Part shown: positions 1 to 10,769 of the stretch, in pieces
Position numbering within the stretch: position 1 is the first letter of the stretch
How the letters are laid out: each line of letters begins with the position of its first letter
Made by a program: the position numbers and the translations under genes
Assembly: GCA_031308135.1 (NCBI GenBank)
Contig: JAHLJT010009419.1
Coordinates: forward strand, 178,716,739-178,780,738
DNA length: 64,000 bases
DNA from: Acheta domesticus
Lineage: Eukaryota; Arthropoda; Insecta; Orthoptera; Gryllidae
Direction: 5' to 3'
Notes under the pieces: model-generated
Seen by the model: only the letters and a program-made list of their open reading frames with translations
Database searches by the model: none
What the model was told of the DNA's origin: nothing

Positions 1-3000
1 GTTTCATAATCTGATTAAGAAGACACATCTTTAAAGCTTTGACCAATAGCTCAATATCTACCAACAAAAATAATTTTGTACCCTTTTAATGCAAAAACAT
101 GAATTGTATTTCTTTCAACTTATTAACAGATTTATGAAGCTGTTCTAATGTGATCAAGAAGTGATTTATTTTGTACTTACTTTTTTAATAAATGAGACTG
201 CTTGTACATTTGTGTGTGTTGAAAATGGAACCTTTGTTGCTAACAAATCATTTAAATATTTAAATTTTGCTACATGCATTTCATGGGCAAAGCTTTAAAT
301 GAGTGTAACTTACAGGTAATTGCACAAAGCAAGTTATTAATTGATAGAAGTGTGTACCTTACATATATCTTGATGGAACTTAAAGCCAATAAACTGGAAA
401 ACAAATGAAAACTGAAACCACAAGCATATCTGGCTGCTAGAATCTGAACAGTGCTACACTCCACACTACGAGAATCTTTGTACAGCTATTCTACTTTCAC
501 TAATGATAGTTAATGTATCAGATAACTAAGTGCATATATACTATTAATGTGAAAAGCAATCATGTGGTGTTGGGTGGAACAGGATGATGTTAGGTTGTAA
601 AGAAGGTTCAGTAGAGAAACTGTTACAAGTTGGGAAGAGTATCAGAAGAAGTTGTTCTAAGAACTCCCTGCTGTTTTGGGGACTTGGAATGTTGAAATAA
701 AAGTTGTTTAATGTGTGTCTTCAAACAGAATATTTAAAAGTAACAAAATAAATGTATTTTCATTAACACTCAAACTCATTCTCCTACAATAATGTTATAG
801 AGAAGTAATATTTATTTATTATACAATAATTTAGCAATACATAAAATAATTTTAGCTTCCCAAATTCTTTATTTCTCTTCCCTTAGGATTTACAGTAGCC
901 ATTTCATTAGTACGAGTCACCATCATTTGGATCACCATTGGGATCTTACATTTCCCTAAATTTCACAAATTGTTTCAAAATTTGCGTTAAAAAATAGCTC
1001 TACAATTTTTGTATTTTTATCATGAAGAAATGACCATTTGGAGGAGAGTGTTGATGACAATACTAACAATGGATTTATATGTGAACTGTGATAGTCCTAA
1101 ATATTACCTTCATTTCATATATTTTTGCACAGAATCTCCACAACATACCTTTCTTTTCCAAATTTAATTGTATTTTAAATGAAGAGAGCACCTGAGAGTT
1201 GAATTACATTAAACAATTTTTCAGTTAGCATAATTATAAATCTTATGAAATTCAGTCATTTCATTCATCCATTTTTTTCAAAAACTCAAACGTGGGTATT
1301 CTGTGTAATCAGCACATTCAGGAAATCCAGCAAGTAAATCAATGTAGGCAAAAAACTTTGATTTACTTGAACTATACTAAATGTAATATAAAGTTCCACA
1401 TCATGTGAGAATCATAAGAAATATTATAGTAGAGAATGAGTAACATTGGTTTGACACACTTGTATGAACGAGAGAGAGTTATGGTGCCTTGTTACTGTTT
1501 AAAATATTATGTTAGCCATCACCATATCTGCACTGGTGTGTTGGATATTTAGCCATTATTGATATCAGTTAGTTATTACATTGCAAAATATTTATGCAGT
1601 TCAACTACGAAATTTGAATAATTTAATGTAAAACTGACAAACCAACAAGAAAAAAAATTCTAGACTACAATAAATATTTTACACAATTAGTTTATATTGA
1701 CTTATTAGATAAGTATTATGAATCTTCATCAGGAAATATGAAGAATAAAATATAATTATTCTTGAATAGAACTTTTAGAAATCACAAGCAGACTAGTTTT
1801 ATTAATACAGTTCCATAACAAAATTTATTGAACTAATTTCAATTACAAATTCATTTAACTGTAACATTCATATCTTTTACATGTAATTTTTTTCATATTA
1901 AGGATTTTGATTTTTGTCTGTATACTATCCTTTGTTATAACTAATAAATCCTACACAATTAGAGTGCAGAACTGGTGAGGCAATATGGTATAGAGGTGAA
2001 ATCTGTAAATACATGTGTTGTACATAGATCCACTGAGGGTTGCACTTCAATATAGTATATTGATAATTTTCGACTACAGCATTCATGAATAGAGATTTTT
2101 AAATGACAATGTGGTATGGGAAACAAACTTGTAATTTGTCTGCATGAAAAATATCTCTGGAAGAAGAAACCAAACCATCTTGATTTTGAGTTGAAACAAT
2201 AATGCTATTAGAAATATATTATAGAACATCCATAATACTTCTTATGCTTCCAATGTATTTTCACAAACTTAGTTGTAGTTAATTCACAGTTCTATTTCTG
2301 AAAATATAAACTTCTTTACAATAATCTTTATAGTGTAAAGAAGACATTTTTATATATATATTGTCCTATAGTAGTAATGTTATTAGTAATCCCTATAATC
2401 TGTAGAAAGCTGATTTTCCAGGGACAGTGTTTTACTAACAAAAAATAGCAATGGATTGATATACAACACTAAACAATTTTGCTCCAGTTTCCATTGATTT
2501 AAGGAAGTTAATACCAATTGATTGGATCTTCTAAGTTTGTATAATTCTCATATTCATGAATGCTGTGAGACGTATAATTAATCATTTTCTGCAATGTTTC
2601 AGAACATTATCATCCCTTGTTAGATGCATAGTATATAATGACCCAAGTTGTACAAGGTTCTACTGACTGAAGTAAGTACATGAATCAAGATATTGATGCA
2701 ATATTATATAAATATATATATGAATAATAATAATCACAATTTTATTTTTATTTTATTATTATTTTTTCTCCAATGCATTTAATGTAATACGGAGAAAAAG
2801 AAAATATTACTAATAAAGTAGTTAATCAAGATTAATAATTTTTTTTATCTTGTTTCTTGAATTCCAATTTCAAGTTTATTGAATGGATTATATACTTCAT
2901 TCACACACCAGCTTATAATGATGTGCATATGTAAGTGAAGAGTTGACAATTTCTGAGATTTTGTCAAACTAATTTTAAGAAATATTGTCAAGGTAAAAAG

Positions 3001-3558
3001 ACACAGAGGTCATTTCTTCTCAATTCTTTCTTTAATCAACTCAAATACTTCTTTTCTTTAGTCCAAATACATCCAGTAATATTTTAAAATACCAACAGAA
3101 CCTTCATTAACTTGAAATACCTCTCAAGGCACCCATAATGAAAGTTAATTTAATTGTAAAGATTAATGTAATTTGCTTTATTGTGGGAACAATTTCACAG
3201 TATTTACCATCAAAGAAAGTGTCTAGAATCAGTTTGAGGCTCTGGTCTTCAAAGAAGGAAAAAATGTTGACCTTTTCTGCCTTTCAGGAAAATAGTGGTA
3301 GGAGTCTTAGACACAAAGCTGTGGTAATGGCAAGTTCAATGAATTTTTAGACTTCAACATAAGAATGCCTACTCAATTTTTATTTAATTTATTATGTGAA
3401 ATATAATATTGATCAAAGAAATACTAAAAGATTTTTCTGTTTCTTATGATTATATTTATTAGTGAAGAGACAAAATAATCTTAATTAAACTGAGGGAAAA
3501 ACCAATAGGAATTGTAATACTAATTTATTAATTTTCAATAATAATAATAATAATAATA

Positions 3559-3619
<61 letters not shown>

Positions 3620-3775
3620 GATACAGCTTAAAATAAATGGCAATGATCATGAAACATTATATTAGAACTTCATTCACACTGAACCATTTTTACGATTAGA
3701 ACATTATAATACATGCTTCCTTTTCTGTGTGATAAGATGAAATATATTTTTCATTATACTACAAAAACATTTAAA
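1..3775. other. AT-rich non-coding stretch downstream of the NEK8-type gene
   Basis: I see no convincing coding exon on either strand. I read the minus strand for the RCC1 repeats expected after a NEK8 kinase domain and found none. The short open frames here (for example 270-464 minus and 3138-3350 plus) have no recognisable motif and no splice-site support. Apart from an AAT microsatellite at 3537-3619 the stretch is unique-looking AT-rich sequence. It could be a further intron of the kinase gene or true intergenic DNA. Confidence 0.6.
3537..3619. repeat. (AAT)n microsatellite
   Basis: About 27 AAT/ATA units in a row, with one interruption (AGT) near 3561. This is a simple slippage repeat just downstream of the last visible NEK8-type exon. 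Confidence 0.95.
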
Positions 3776-6700
3776 CTATATAATATTACCTAAGTTTACA
3801 AACAATGAATATAAAGGTTGTATAATAATTGGGTGCGCTCTAATTTTTGACACAGATGGACGGAACTCTGGCTTCAAATGAAGCATTAAATTCATTAATT
3901 TGTAAATCTCAACATCATATATGTGATGTTCAATGGGTTGAAATGCCCCCTCCATAATCTTCAAACCAAGTTGGGAAGTGTCTGTAAAAACAATAAAATG
4001 TCTTACAAAAATGTTGATCGTATCTCAGCCAGCTTAACCAAAACTCATACAATCCACAAATTTGAAAAATTTTAGATACATCAAAAAATCAATCAGTGGG
4101 ACTAATTTTAATAACCACGCTTTAAAAATATTTGTATTTTGGAACCAATTTAATTGACATAAAACAAATGTATTTTAAATCCTCATTCAAGGTACATTCC
4201 TCTTTCTAATGAAAAATCATAAAGCAATTATTTATTTCAGTGGCTATGCTCTTCTCCTAAAGAACCATTTCAAACATCAGGTTTTCCCCTTAGATTTCTC
4301 ATTGAAAACACATATTCATAATCAATTTAAATGGGTATTTTCCCATAAGTCATGAAAAATTGGATGGTTGGAAAACAAGTTAACAGAAGAATGAACAGTA
4401 ATTTTAAACTACTCCATTAACTTTTTCCCCACATGGAGAAAAGAAAATGGGGTGTATAATTAAAATACTGATTTAGTTTATTCAGAGAACTCTGAAGCTT
4501 TTAGTTTCCAATACAATGCTATCCATACACCATTATTTTTATTTTAAATTGCCTTTCCTATAAAAACACACCAACATATAATTCTGCCAGAAAATGGGTT
4601 AAATCTGAATGTTTGTGCAATTTTGATATAACTGAATCAATTTTTAATTCAATGTAGGAGTTCAGAAGCATTTATACCTAATCTTCATTGCGAGACAGAA
4701 GAGCAACATTATTTGAAAGGAGCAAGAAATTACTTTGTTGCTTATGAAGCACCCTTTGTCTCGTAGAACCTCTACACATCAATTGAACCTTCACACATCA
4801 ATTTCAACAGTCCATTTTAGTTCCTTGCCTTATGAATACTTTGTAAGAAGAGAAAGGTATGTTATCACGTGTCGGAAAACAGCAAATTTTCACCAAAAAA
4901 ACTCTGATAGCTGGGGTCTTGTTTTAAAGAACAAACAGTGAAGACTTTAACAGAAGTTTAACTGAGAATAAAAGAAAATAACATTTAAAAAAGTAAGGAA
5001 AACTGAAACATCATACAAAAATACCAGAATTGATATCTGTGAAAAATGCTGAGTACTAAAATTTGTGTAGATCCCAGTTAAGTCTCTAGAAAATGCAAAT
5101 AATCCTGCAGTTTGATAAACTTACAGAATTAGTCATGAAGTTTTAAGGTTTACAAAAATAAGGTATCACAGAAATAAAAATATATTTAATAGGTATGACA
5201 TATGAAAATCACAAAGGCGAATTTTAAGATTCCAATTACTTGAGGAAGAAACAAAAGGAAAGAAGTATGAAATTAGTGCTGCTACAACAACCCACACTTT
5301 CTTAATTACTTGTAACTTTCTCAATTTTTGAAAATTCACAGGATTGAATGAAAATGAGACCTGCACCACTTTTTTTCTGTGTCCTTTGATGTATCCTAAC
5401 AAAACCAACTCAAGAAAAACTTTGGAGTGTTTTTGAAAAAACACGGTTTTTCAAGTTGCCTTTATTTCATGCAAAAGAACATGAATACTACTCATATTTA
5501 GAAGAAATTTTACATGAACTTGTGTAAAGATATAATTTTGAACAATAGATTTCATTACAGAAACAAAAATCACTATCTTCAATATGTTGTGGTACAAAGA
5601 TGCCATAAAAATGTTTAACTTTGAACATTCAAAAAATTAATGAAAATTGTACCTACTATTTTTTATAGACATACTTTTCTCTATCTGCGAAAAAAAAAAA
5701 ATAAAGAAAATATTTGGAGTCATTTTTGAGAAAACTTTGAGTATGTCCTTGAAGCTTCTTTTAATGTGCCCCCAAAAATCCTTTTCAAATCCAAGGGGCC
5801 GTGACAGCAACAGGTTGATGGGGGGATACAGTTTTGATAAAAACTCTGTGTACTGTTTAGCCACAAGTGTTGTTGATGGATGGACAGGGAGACATTTTGC
5901 CAACCAATTTTTTGGTATGAAGGACCCACAGAACATCCAACTACACGACATGTTAAAAGAAGTTTTTTAGCATATTCAGGGAAAAAAAAAATTATCCACT
6001 TTTTTGGTATTAGGGACCAACAGAATGTGTTTTCCTGTTGAAAAGTTGTTCGCTTATACTGCAGAATTACAGTAAGATTTCTGAAGTACAGTAAGAAAGA
6101 ACATTTTTGGCTCCTACATTATTTTTAACACATTGTATTTGAATTGTACGGAAACTAAAGATTCATCTGTAATTTCTGAAAATTGAATTGTTAATTTTTA
6201 TATAAAAGTTTTCTACAAAGCACTTAAGATCATTTTTACATCTTCCTTTCATTAATTTTGTTTCATTTCGTGCAGAAAATCCACCAAAAATCTTCAAGTG
6301 TTCATTTTCACTGATTTCAACAATATTAATCCATAACATATTATAATTTTACTTCTTCTCCGGAAAACATTTAAACGTTTTATGATAACTTTTCTTAAGA
6401 TATTAAGCGTGTTTATCAGATACTGTACCGGTGCTTCAAATGCTCTTTTCAAAGTGAGCATTTCATATAATACACATCCTAATGCCCAAATATCGCTTTT
6501 GTTATTATAGGGTCTTCCTTGACATAATTCTGGTGACATGTAGCATGGAGTACCCACTACGGTATTTGCTTTGGACTTGCTGAGAGAAAAATAGAACAAA
6601 ACAGTTAATAAACTTGTGAGAAAACAAAGTGAAGAACAGTTCAAAGAAAGCAAAGGTATCAGCACTACCTGGCCAATATTTTTGATATTCCAAAATCTCC

Positions 6701-7531
6701 AATTTTAATCATTTTATGATTTTTTGTAAGAAATATGTTATCAGTAGTGAGGTCACGGTGAACAATATCTTTAGAATGTATATGTTCCAGTCCGAGTAGG
6801 ATTTGACAAAATAAATTCAATACATCCTACAAAAAGATTGATTTGAAAAATACAATGTTGATTACCAGGAAATTTTTTTGAGAAGGTGGGGTTTTGTTGC
6901 TGAGAGAATTATAATTGACAAAATCTACAATTCACATCTCAAACTTTCAATTAAAACATAGTGAATTTAATATTTTTGAAATATTCTCTGCTTAATCACA
7001 CAAAATGTTATTTCCAATTCTCTTCAAACTTACTTTCATAAATGAAAATCATTAAATTATAGTGGGATTCAATAAATAGTAGTTATACATAAAAAGACAT
7101 GTACAAATAAAATTTTATTCAAGTAAATCTAAGATTGTACCTCTTCTTCCAGAGCTGTGTTTCTCCCTCGCAGAAATGCTCCAAGAGTTCCACCTGCAGC
7201 ATATTCCATAACAATGGATAGTATATCATCTTCAATGAAACTGGTGTAGTATTCAATTATGAGTGGATGATGTAGCATTGATAAAACCTTAACTTCATCA
7301 TCGGTAGAGAGTTTTTCTTCGTCAGTAATTTGTTGAACACATATTTGCTTGATAACAACCAGTTTTCCATCTGATATATTTTTGAATAAATAGACAACAC
7401 TGAAAGAAAATAACATGCCCTATAAATTATCTTTCATCACAAAAGGAGCATCATAAGTGAAGTAAGAAAATATCAACTTGAGACCCAAAGGTTCCTCTGC
7501 CAATAATTTTTATCTTCTCATAGTTTTCCAT
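3776..7531 (-). CDS. NEK8: NEK8-type NIMA-related serine/threonine kinase, frameshifted in the last visible exon
   Basis: Exons on the minus strand are 7531-7485, 7399-7141, 6826-6669, 6579-6429 and 3981-3776 (or to 3790 if a GT donor there is used). All have AG/GT borders and compatible phases. The protein starts [16 protein letters not shown]: glycine loop at about residues 11-16, the ATP-binding VVIKQ lysine at 33, HRD at 125-127, DFG at 146-148, then [20 protein letters not shown] and [11 protein letters not shown]. These match vertebrate NEK8 closely, and NEK8 acts at cilia. Two oddities: the HRDLK lysine is threonine, and exon 5 opens in the expected phase as TLPNLV but then lacks one T, so it reaches TGA immediately. 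One base later the NEK8-like frame resumes (LKIMEGAF). Apart from the frameshift it would be about 270 residues, kinase domain only. NEK8 normally carries C-terminal RCC1 repeats, which are not visible here. It may be a decaying gene, an assembly error, or a gene continuing past the window edge. Confidence 0.85.
3982..6428 (-). other. Intron 4 of the NEK8-type gene (2.4 kb)
   Basis: AT-rich intron between the exon ending at FEAP (donor CCG/GTACAG) and the exon beginning TLPNLV. Overlapping frames on both strands at 5637-5970 are open for about 100 codons but carry no motif. A short phrase (TTTTTGGTAT...GGGACC-like) occurs twice, near 5909 and 6000, suggesting a small old duplication or transposon debris. 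Confidence 0.6.
5281..5560. repeat. Diverged dispersed repeat, copy in the NEK8 intron
   Basis: Shares an ordered set of short phrases with 16740-17060. They include ACCTGCACCA followed by a T run, TTTGGAG, and TTGCCTTTA then TTCA(A/T)GCAAAA. The order is the same, the spacing slightly different, and both copies are AT-rich. No coding capacity or terminal repeats were seen. The family is not recognised. Confidence 0.4.
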
Positions 7532-8370
7532 TGTATAGAAGAGACGTCAACCAAATGAGGACTTGAAAGACCAGTTATTTTCACTGACGTCTCTTTTTAT
7601 ACTGCGATTTCTCTAACTTTGTCCTTCAAATCCATTCTTCGCGATGGAATATGTCACGGCATTTCACGTCTTTCTCAGTCTTGCCGGTAGAAGTCGCATG
7701 ATCGCAAGCACTGCTTGATACGGTCGCGATCATGCGAACTCTGGCGGAAAGATTGAGAAAGATGCGAAATACCGTGATATATTCCATCGCGAAGATGGGA
7801 TTTGAGTGGCCTTGAGGGGCAAAATTAGAAAAATCGCAGTATAGAGTACTGATTCACATGGCATTAACAAAAACATACGACCGACATTCTCAGGGCATTC
7901 TGTCATCTCGTGTAACTTCACAATGCATAGTGAATAGCTTCATGCATGTCACGCTTCCCGCCACTCGTATCGCCACAATTTGTACACACACAAGATAGCG
8001 CTGAGGTCGTCAAACCAATGGCGAAATTCCCTGGAATTTTGATATGAAAACTCTCCGAAATACTCTCCAATTTAATCTTAGTGACGTCTGTCGTACAGAC
8101 GCGGGTCACCAATAGAAAGTTGCCATATAAAAAAATTGAGTAGTAACGTAGCTTCTGCTTAGATAATTGCGACCAGCTGGCAACCGCCAGAAGTCACTAT
8201 ATTGAAATTGGTCAATAGGTTGCTACTCCGTAGTAGTCAGCTGGTAATTGCTGGTCGATTGCTGGTAATAGTGGTAGTCTGCAACTGGTCTGCAATTCTG
8301 CATCAGTTGTTCCTTTTTCGATAATTTCGCTTTCTGTAAGAGGTGCTTGATTTTTATTTCTGGCAGAATA
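7532..8370. promoter_or_regulatory. Divergent intergenic region between NEK8-type and NDUFB7 starts
   Basis: The two start codons face away from each other across 839 bp, so this interval must hold both 5' UTRs and probably a bidirectional promoter. I see no clear TATA box in a convincing position. The stretch 8150-8300 is rich in repeated GCTGGT/TTGCTGGT words. A long inverted repeat (7598-7843) fills the half nearest NEK8. Confidence 0.55.
7598..7843. repeat. Long imperfect inverted repeat (foldback, about 110-bp arms)
   Basis: The left arm begins ATACTGCGATTTCTCTAA and the right arm ends with its near complement. Inside, the two arms share TTCGCGATGGAATAT, CACGG-ATTTC and CGCATGATCGC in mirrored order, with a short centre near 7710-7726. 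The right arm has a few extra bases. This is the shape of a foldback or MITE-like element. If transcribed it would make a long hairpin, and its position puts it in the promoter or 5' UTR of the NEK8-type gene. Confidence 0.85.
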
Positions 8371-10589
8371 ATGGGTAATATTCAGCCTCTGTATGGATCT
8401 GAAGTCACACCTAGCCCTCTTAAAGATACGATATTTGATCCAGAATTTGGTTTCCCAAATGGACGAAAAGAAAGAGGTAATTACAATAGTCTACCGTAAA
8501 ACTATTAATCATATCTTCTCTAAAGTGTGTAGGCGAAATATAATCTCAAGGACAATGTAGCTATCACATTCCTTATTTGTTGTAATGGAGGTTATGTTCA
8601 CTTTATGAACTTTGAGATGAATGCTAATTGATTTGCTCTCTTGTAAGAAATGATTGCCACTGTAGAAGAAATGAACTCTGCGAAGTTAGCAATGAAAGAC
8701 CGTGACTACTGTGCTCATCTATTATTGAAATTCCGAGCTTGCCGTGCAGACGTTTTCCCGTTTGTTGTGAAGTGTGCCCACGAAAAACATGAATATTTGA
8801 CGTGTGAATATGAAGAGTAAGTATTTAGGTTATCTCATATTGCACTAGTATTTGTCTTGTAAGAAAATGAATCGAAATGAAATCTAATATGTATGAAACT
8901 TTTTTTTTATCAAAGCATTCTTTAGAAACCACAGAAAAGGGAACTTAAAAATTTGTGACATGACATACATTGGATAATCTAATACAAAATAATGCAACAA
9001 AGAGTAGTGCCTTAAATGATTCTTCAAACTGAATTGATTGATTGGCTTGGGGGCATAGGTAGCGATGGGGAGGGTGGGGGCAGTTCGCCATGGTTGGCAC
9101 CAATTAGAAAATTTTAGTTAGAATTTTATAATTTTAAAGATTTATTTTAAAATTATATTTCCATTGTTCTGAATTACAGTTTCTTAATGTACTAAAAAAA
9201 TGTCATGTGCAAATATATTTCTGTTTTTATTAAATAGTGTATAAACTATTCAGTAATTAATAATTTTATGTTTAATTTATGGAATGAGTGGGGAGAATAC
9301 CAGCTGAAGCTAATCCACTGAATTGGCTTCGATCATCAATGATGTTTTGTCATAGAATTGAGGAGGATTTTTTTTTTCTTTTCCTTTCTCAGAACCAAGG
9401 AACAAGGACTTATTTCTGTTTTCAAATCACCAATTCAATTGATACTACCCAAATTTCTAACCAAGTTTATATTACTGCACAGTTCATTTTTCTTCAAATT
9501 TGCTTCTTTGTAATGTGAAAGATTTGGATGATGAGCAAAGAAACATGGGTGATTGTGTACCTATTTCTAAGTAATGTGAAGCCTCAGGAGTACTTCCTAA
9601 AAGTTATTGTTCTTCCCTGGATGAAAAAGATGGTGACATGCATGGTTTATCATACCTCGTTTTCAGGGAGAGGATTTTTATGCCCTAAAAAATCTGCAAA
9701 TATGCTTTTAAAAATATGCATCTATGACCTACAAATTCTGAAATATGACCTTTAATGTGCAATTAAAATTAACAAAATTTCATTTCCTCTGTAAATCTTT
9801 CTTGATAAACTTCAGGAGAAGCATGCATGACACACTCCACTTTTAAATATCTGTCCACATTATCTAGGTATGATTTAGAATAATTTGGGCTTTCAAAATT
9901 AATTAGTGTTAGAATTACAAGGAACAGCTGTGATCTTAGGTTTCCCACGAGTTAAAAAATGATATTTTGCAGTCAATTGAAAATTTAATTTGAAGTAGAT
10001 AATTTTTGTTTGGACATCTTTTACCAGACAAAATAGAATGAAAGTCATACTTATGTTCTTAAAAAATATTTTATATAAACTATCAAACTTGTTTTCAGAT
10101 GAGTGAATTTAGAATTGTTTTGCCTCAAAAATATTTTTGTTCAATTTTTTCTCTTGCTGCATTGAGAATTTTCCATGAACAATAAAAATTGTCTTAGGTT
10201 TTACATGTTATATAATACTATTCTTTTATTAATAGCTGAGTACATTTGCTAGATTTTTGTGGTTGATTTTCTTCTGTTTTGATTAAGGAAAGAAAGTAAG
10301 TTATTGAAGATGATGTGATTAGTTGTATTTCTACATTGAGGAAGAAAATTGCAAATGAGACTATTTTTATAGTATCTACATGTACATTCATTTATATTAT
10401 ACTGTCTAATGAATTTATATTATTCATTTAAATGAAGGAACTATTGAATTCTATTGACGTTGACACTTATTTTCAAATGTACTTTTTTACAGTTATGTGC
10501 TTAGAATGAAGGAGTTTGAGCGGGAACGACGACTTCTGCAACGCAAGAAGAGAATTGAAGCTAAACTTCACCAAGAAGTTGGCGCATGA
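8371..10589 (+). CDS. NDUFB7: NADH dehydrogenase (ubiquinone) 1 beta subcomplex subunit 7 (complex I B18)
   Basis: There are three exons: 8371-8476, 8648-8816 and 10493-10589, with GT/AG borders and matching phases. They give 123 residues, about the family's length (human 137). The N-terminus MGN retains the glycine that is myristoylated in this family. A twin Cx9C (CHCH) fold is visible as C57/C67 and C78/C88. These form the disulfides that hold the subunit on the intermembrane-space side of complex I. The segments FGFPNGRKERE, RDYCAH and DYVLRMKEFERERRLLQRKK match the family closely. The last intron (8817-10492) is 1.7 kb. The ATG is the first in frame before the conserved block, and the stop is TGA at 10587-10589. 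There are no disruptions, so it looks fully functional. It sits head-to-head with the NEK8-type kinase. Confidence 0.97.
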
Positions 10590-10742
10590 GTTGTTAAGAG
10601 ATGGATAATTGTAGATATTTTATTGGATTTTCTTCTGCAGAAGGAAACTATTGTGTGAAACTTCATTTGTAGTGAATGTGTGAACATAATGTCGAAATAT
10701 CAGTGTTTGCTTTTTATCATGATGCAGTTGTAAATAAGGTTG

Positions 10743-10748
10743 AATAAA
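10743..10748 (+). terminator. Polyadenylation signal of NDUFB7
   Basis: AATAAA lies 154 bases after the NDUFB7 stop codon, on the same strand. It is followed by T/GT-rich sequence (TGTTGTCTTGTATTTG), as expected for a cleavage and polyadenylation site. Confidence 0.75.
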
Positions 10749-10769
10749 TAATGTTGTCTTGTATTTGAT

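Noticed and set aside
5637..5970. Overlapping open frames of about 100 codons on both strands in the NEK8 intron
   Set aside because: No motif, no splice signals, and it lies inside a well-defined intron. Probably chance or repeat debris.
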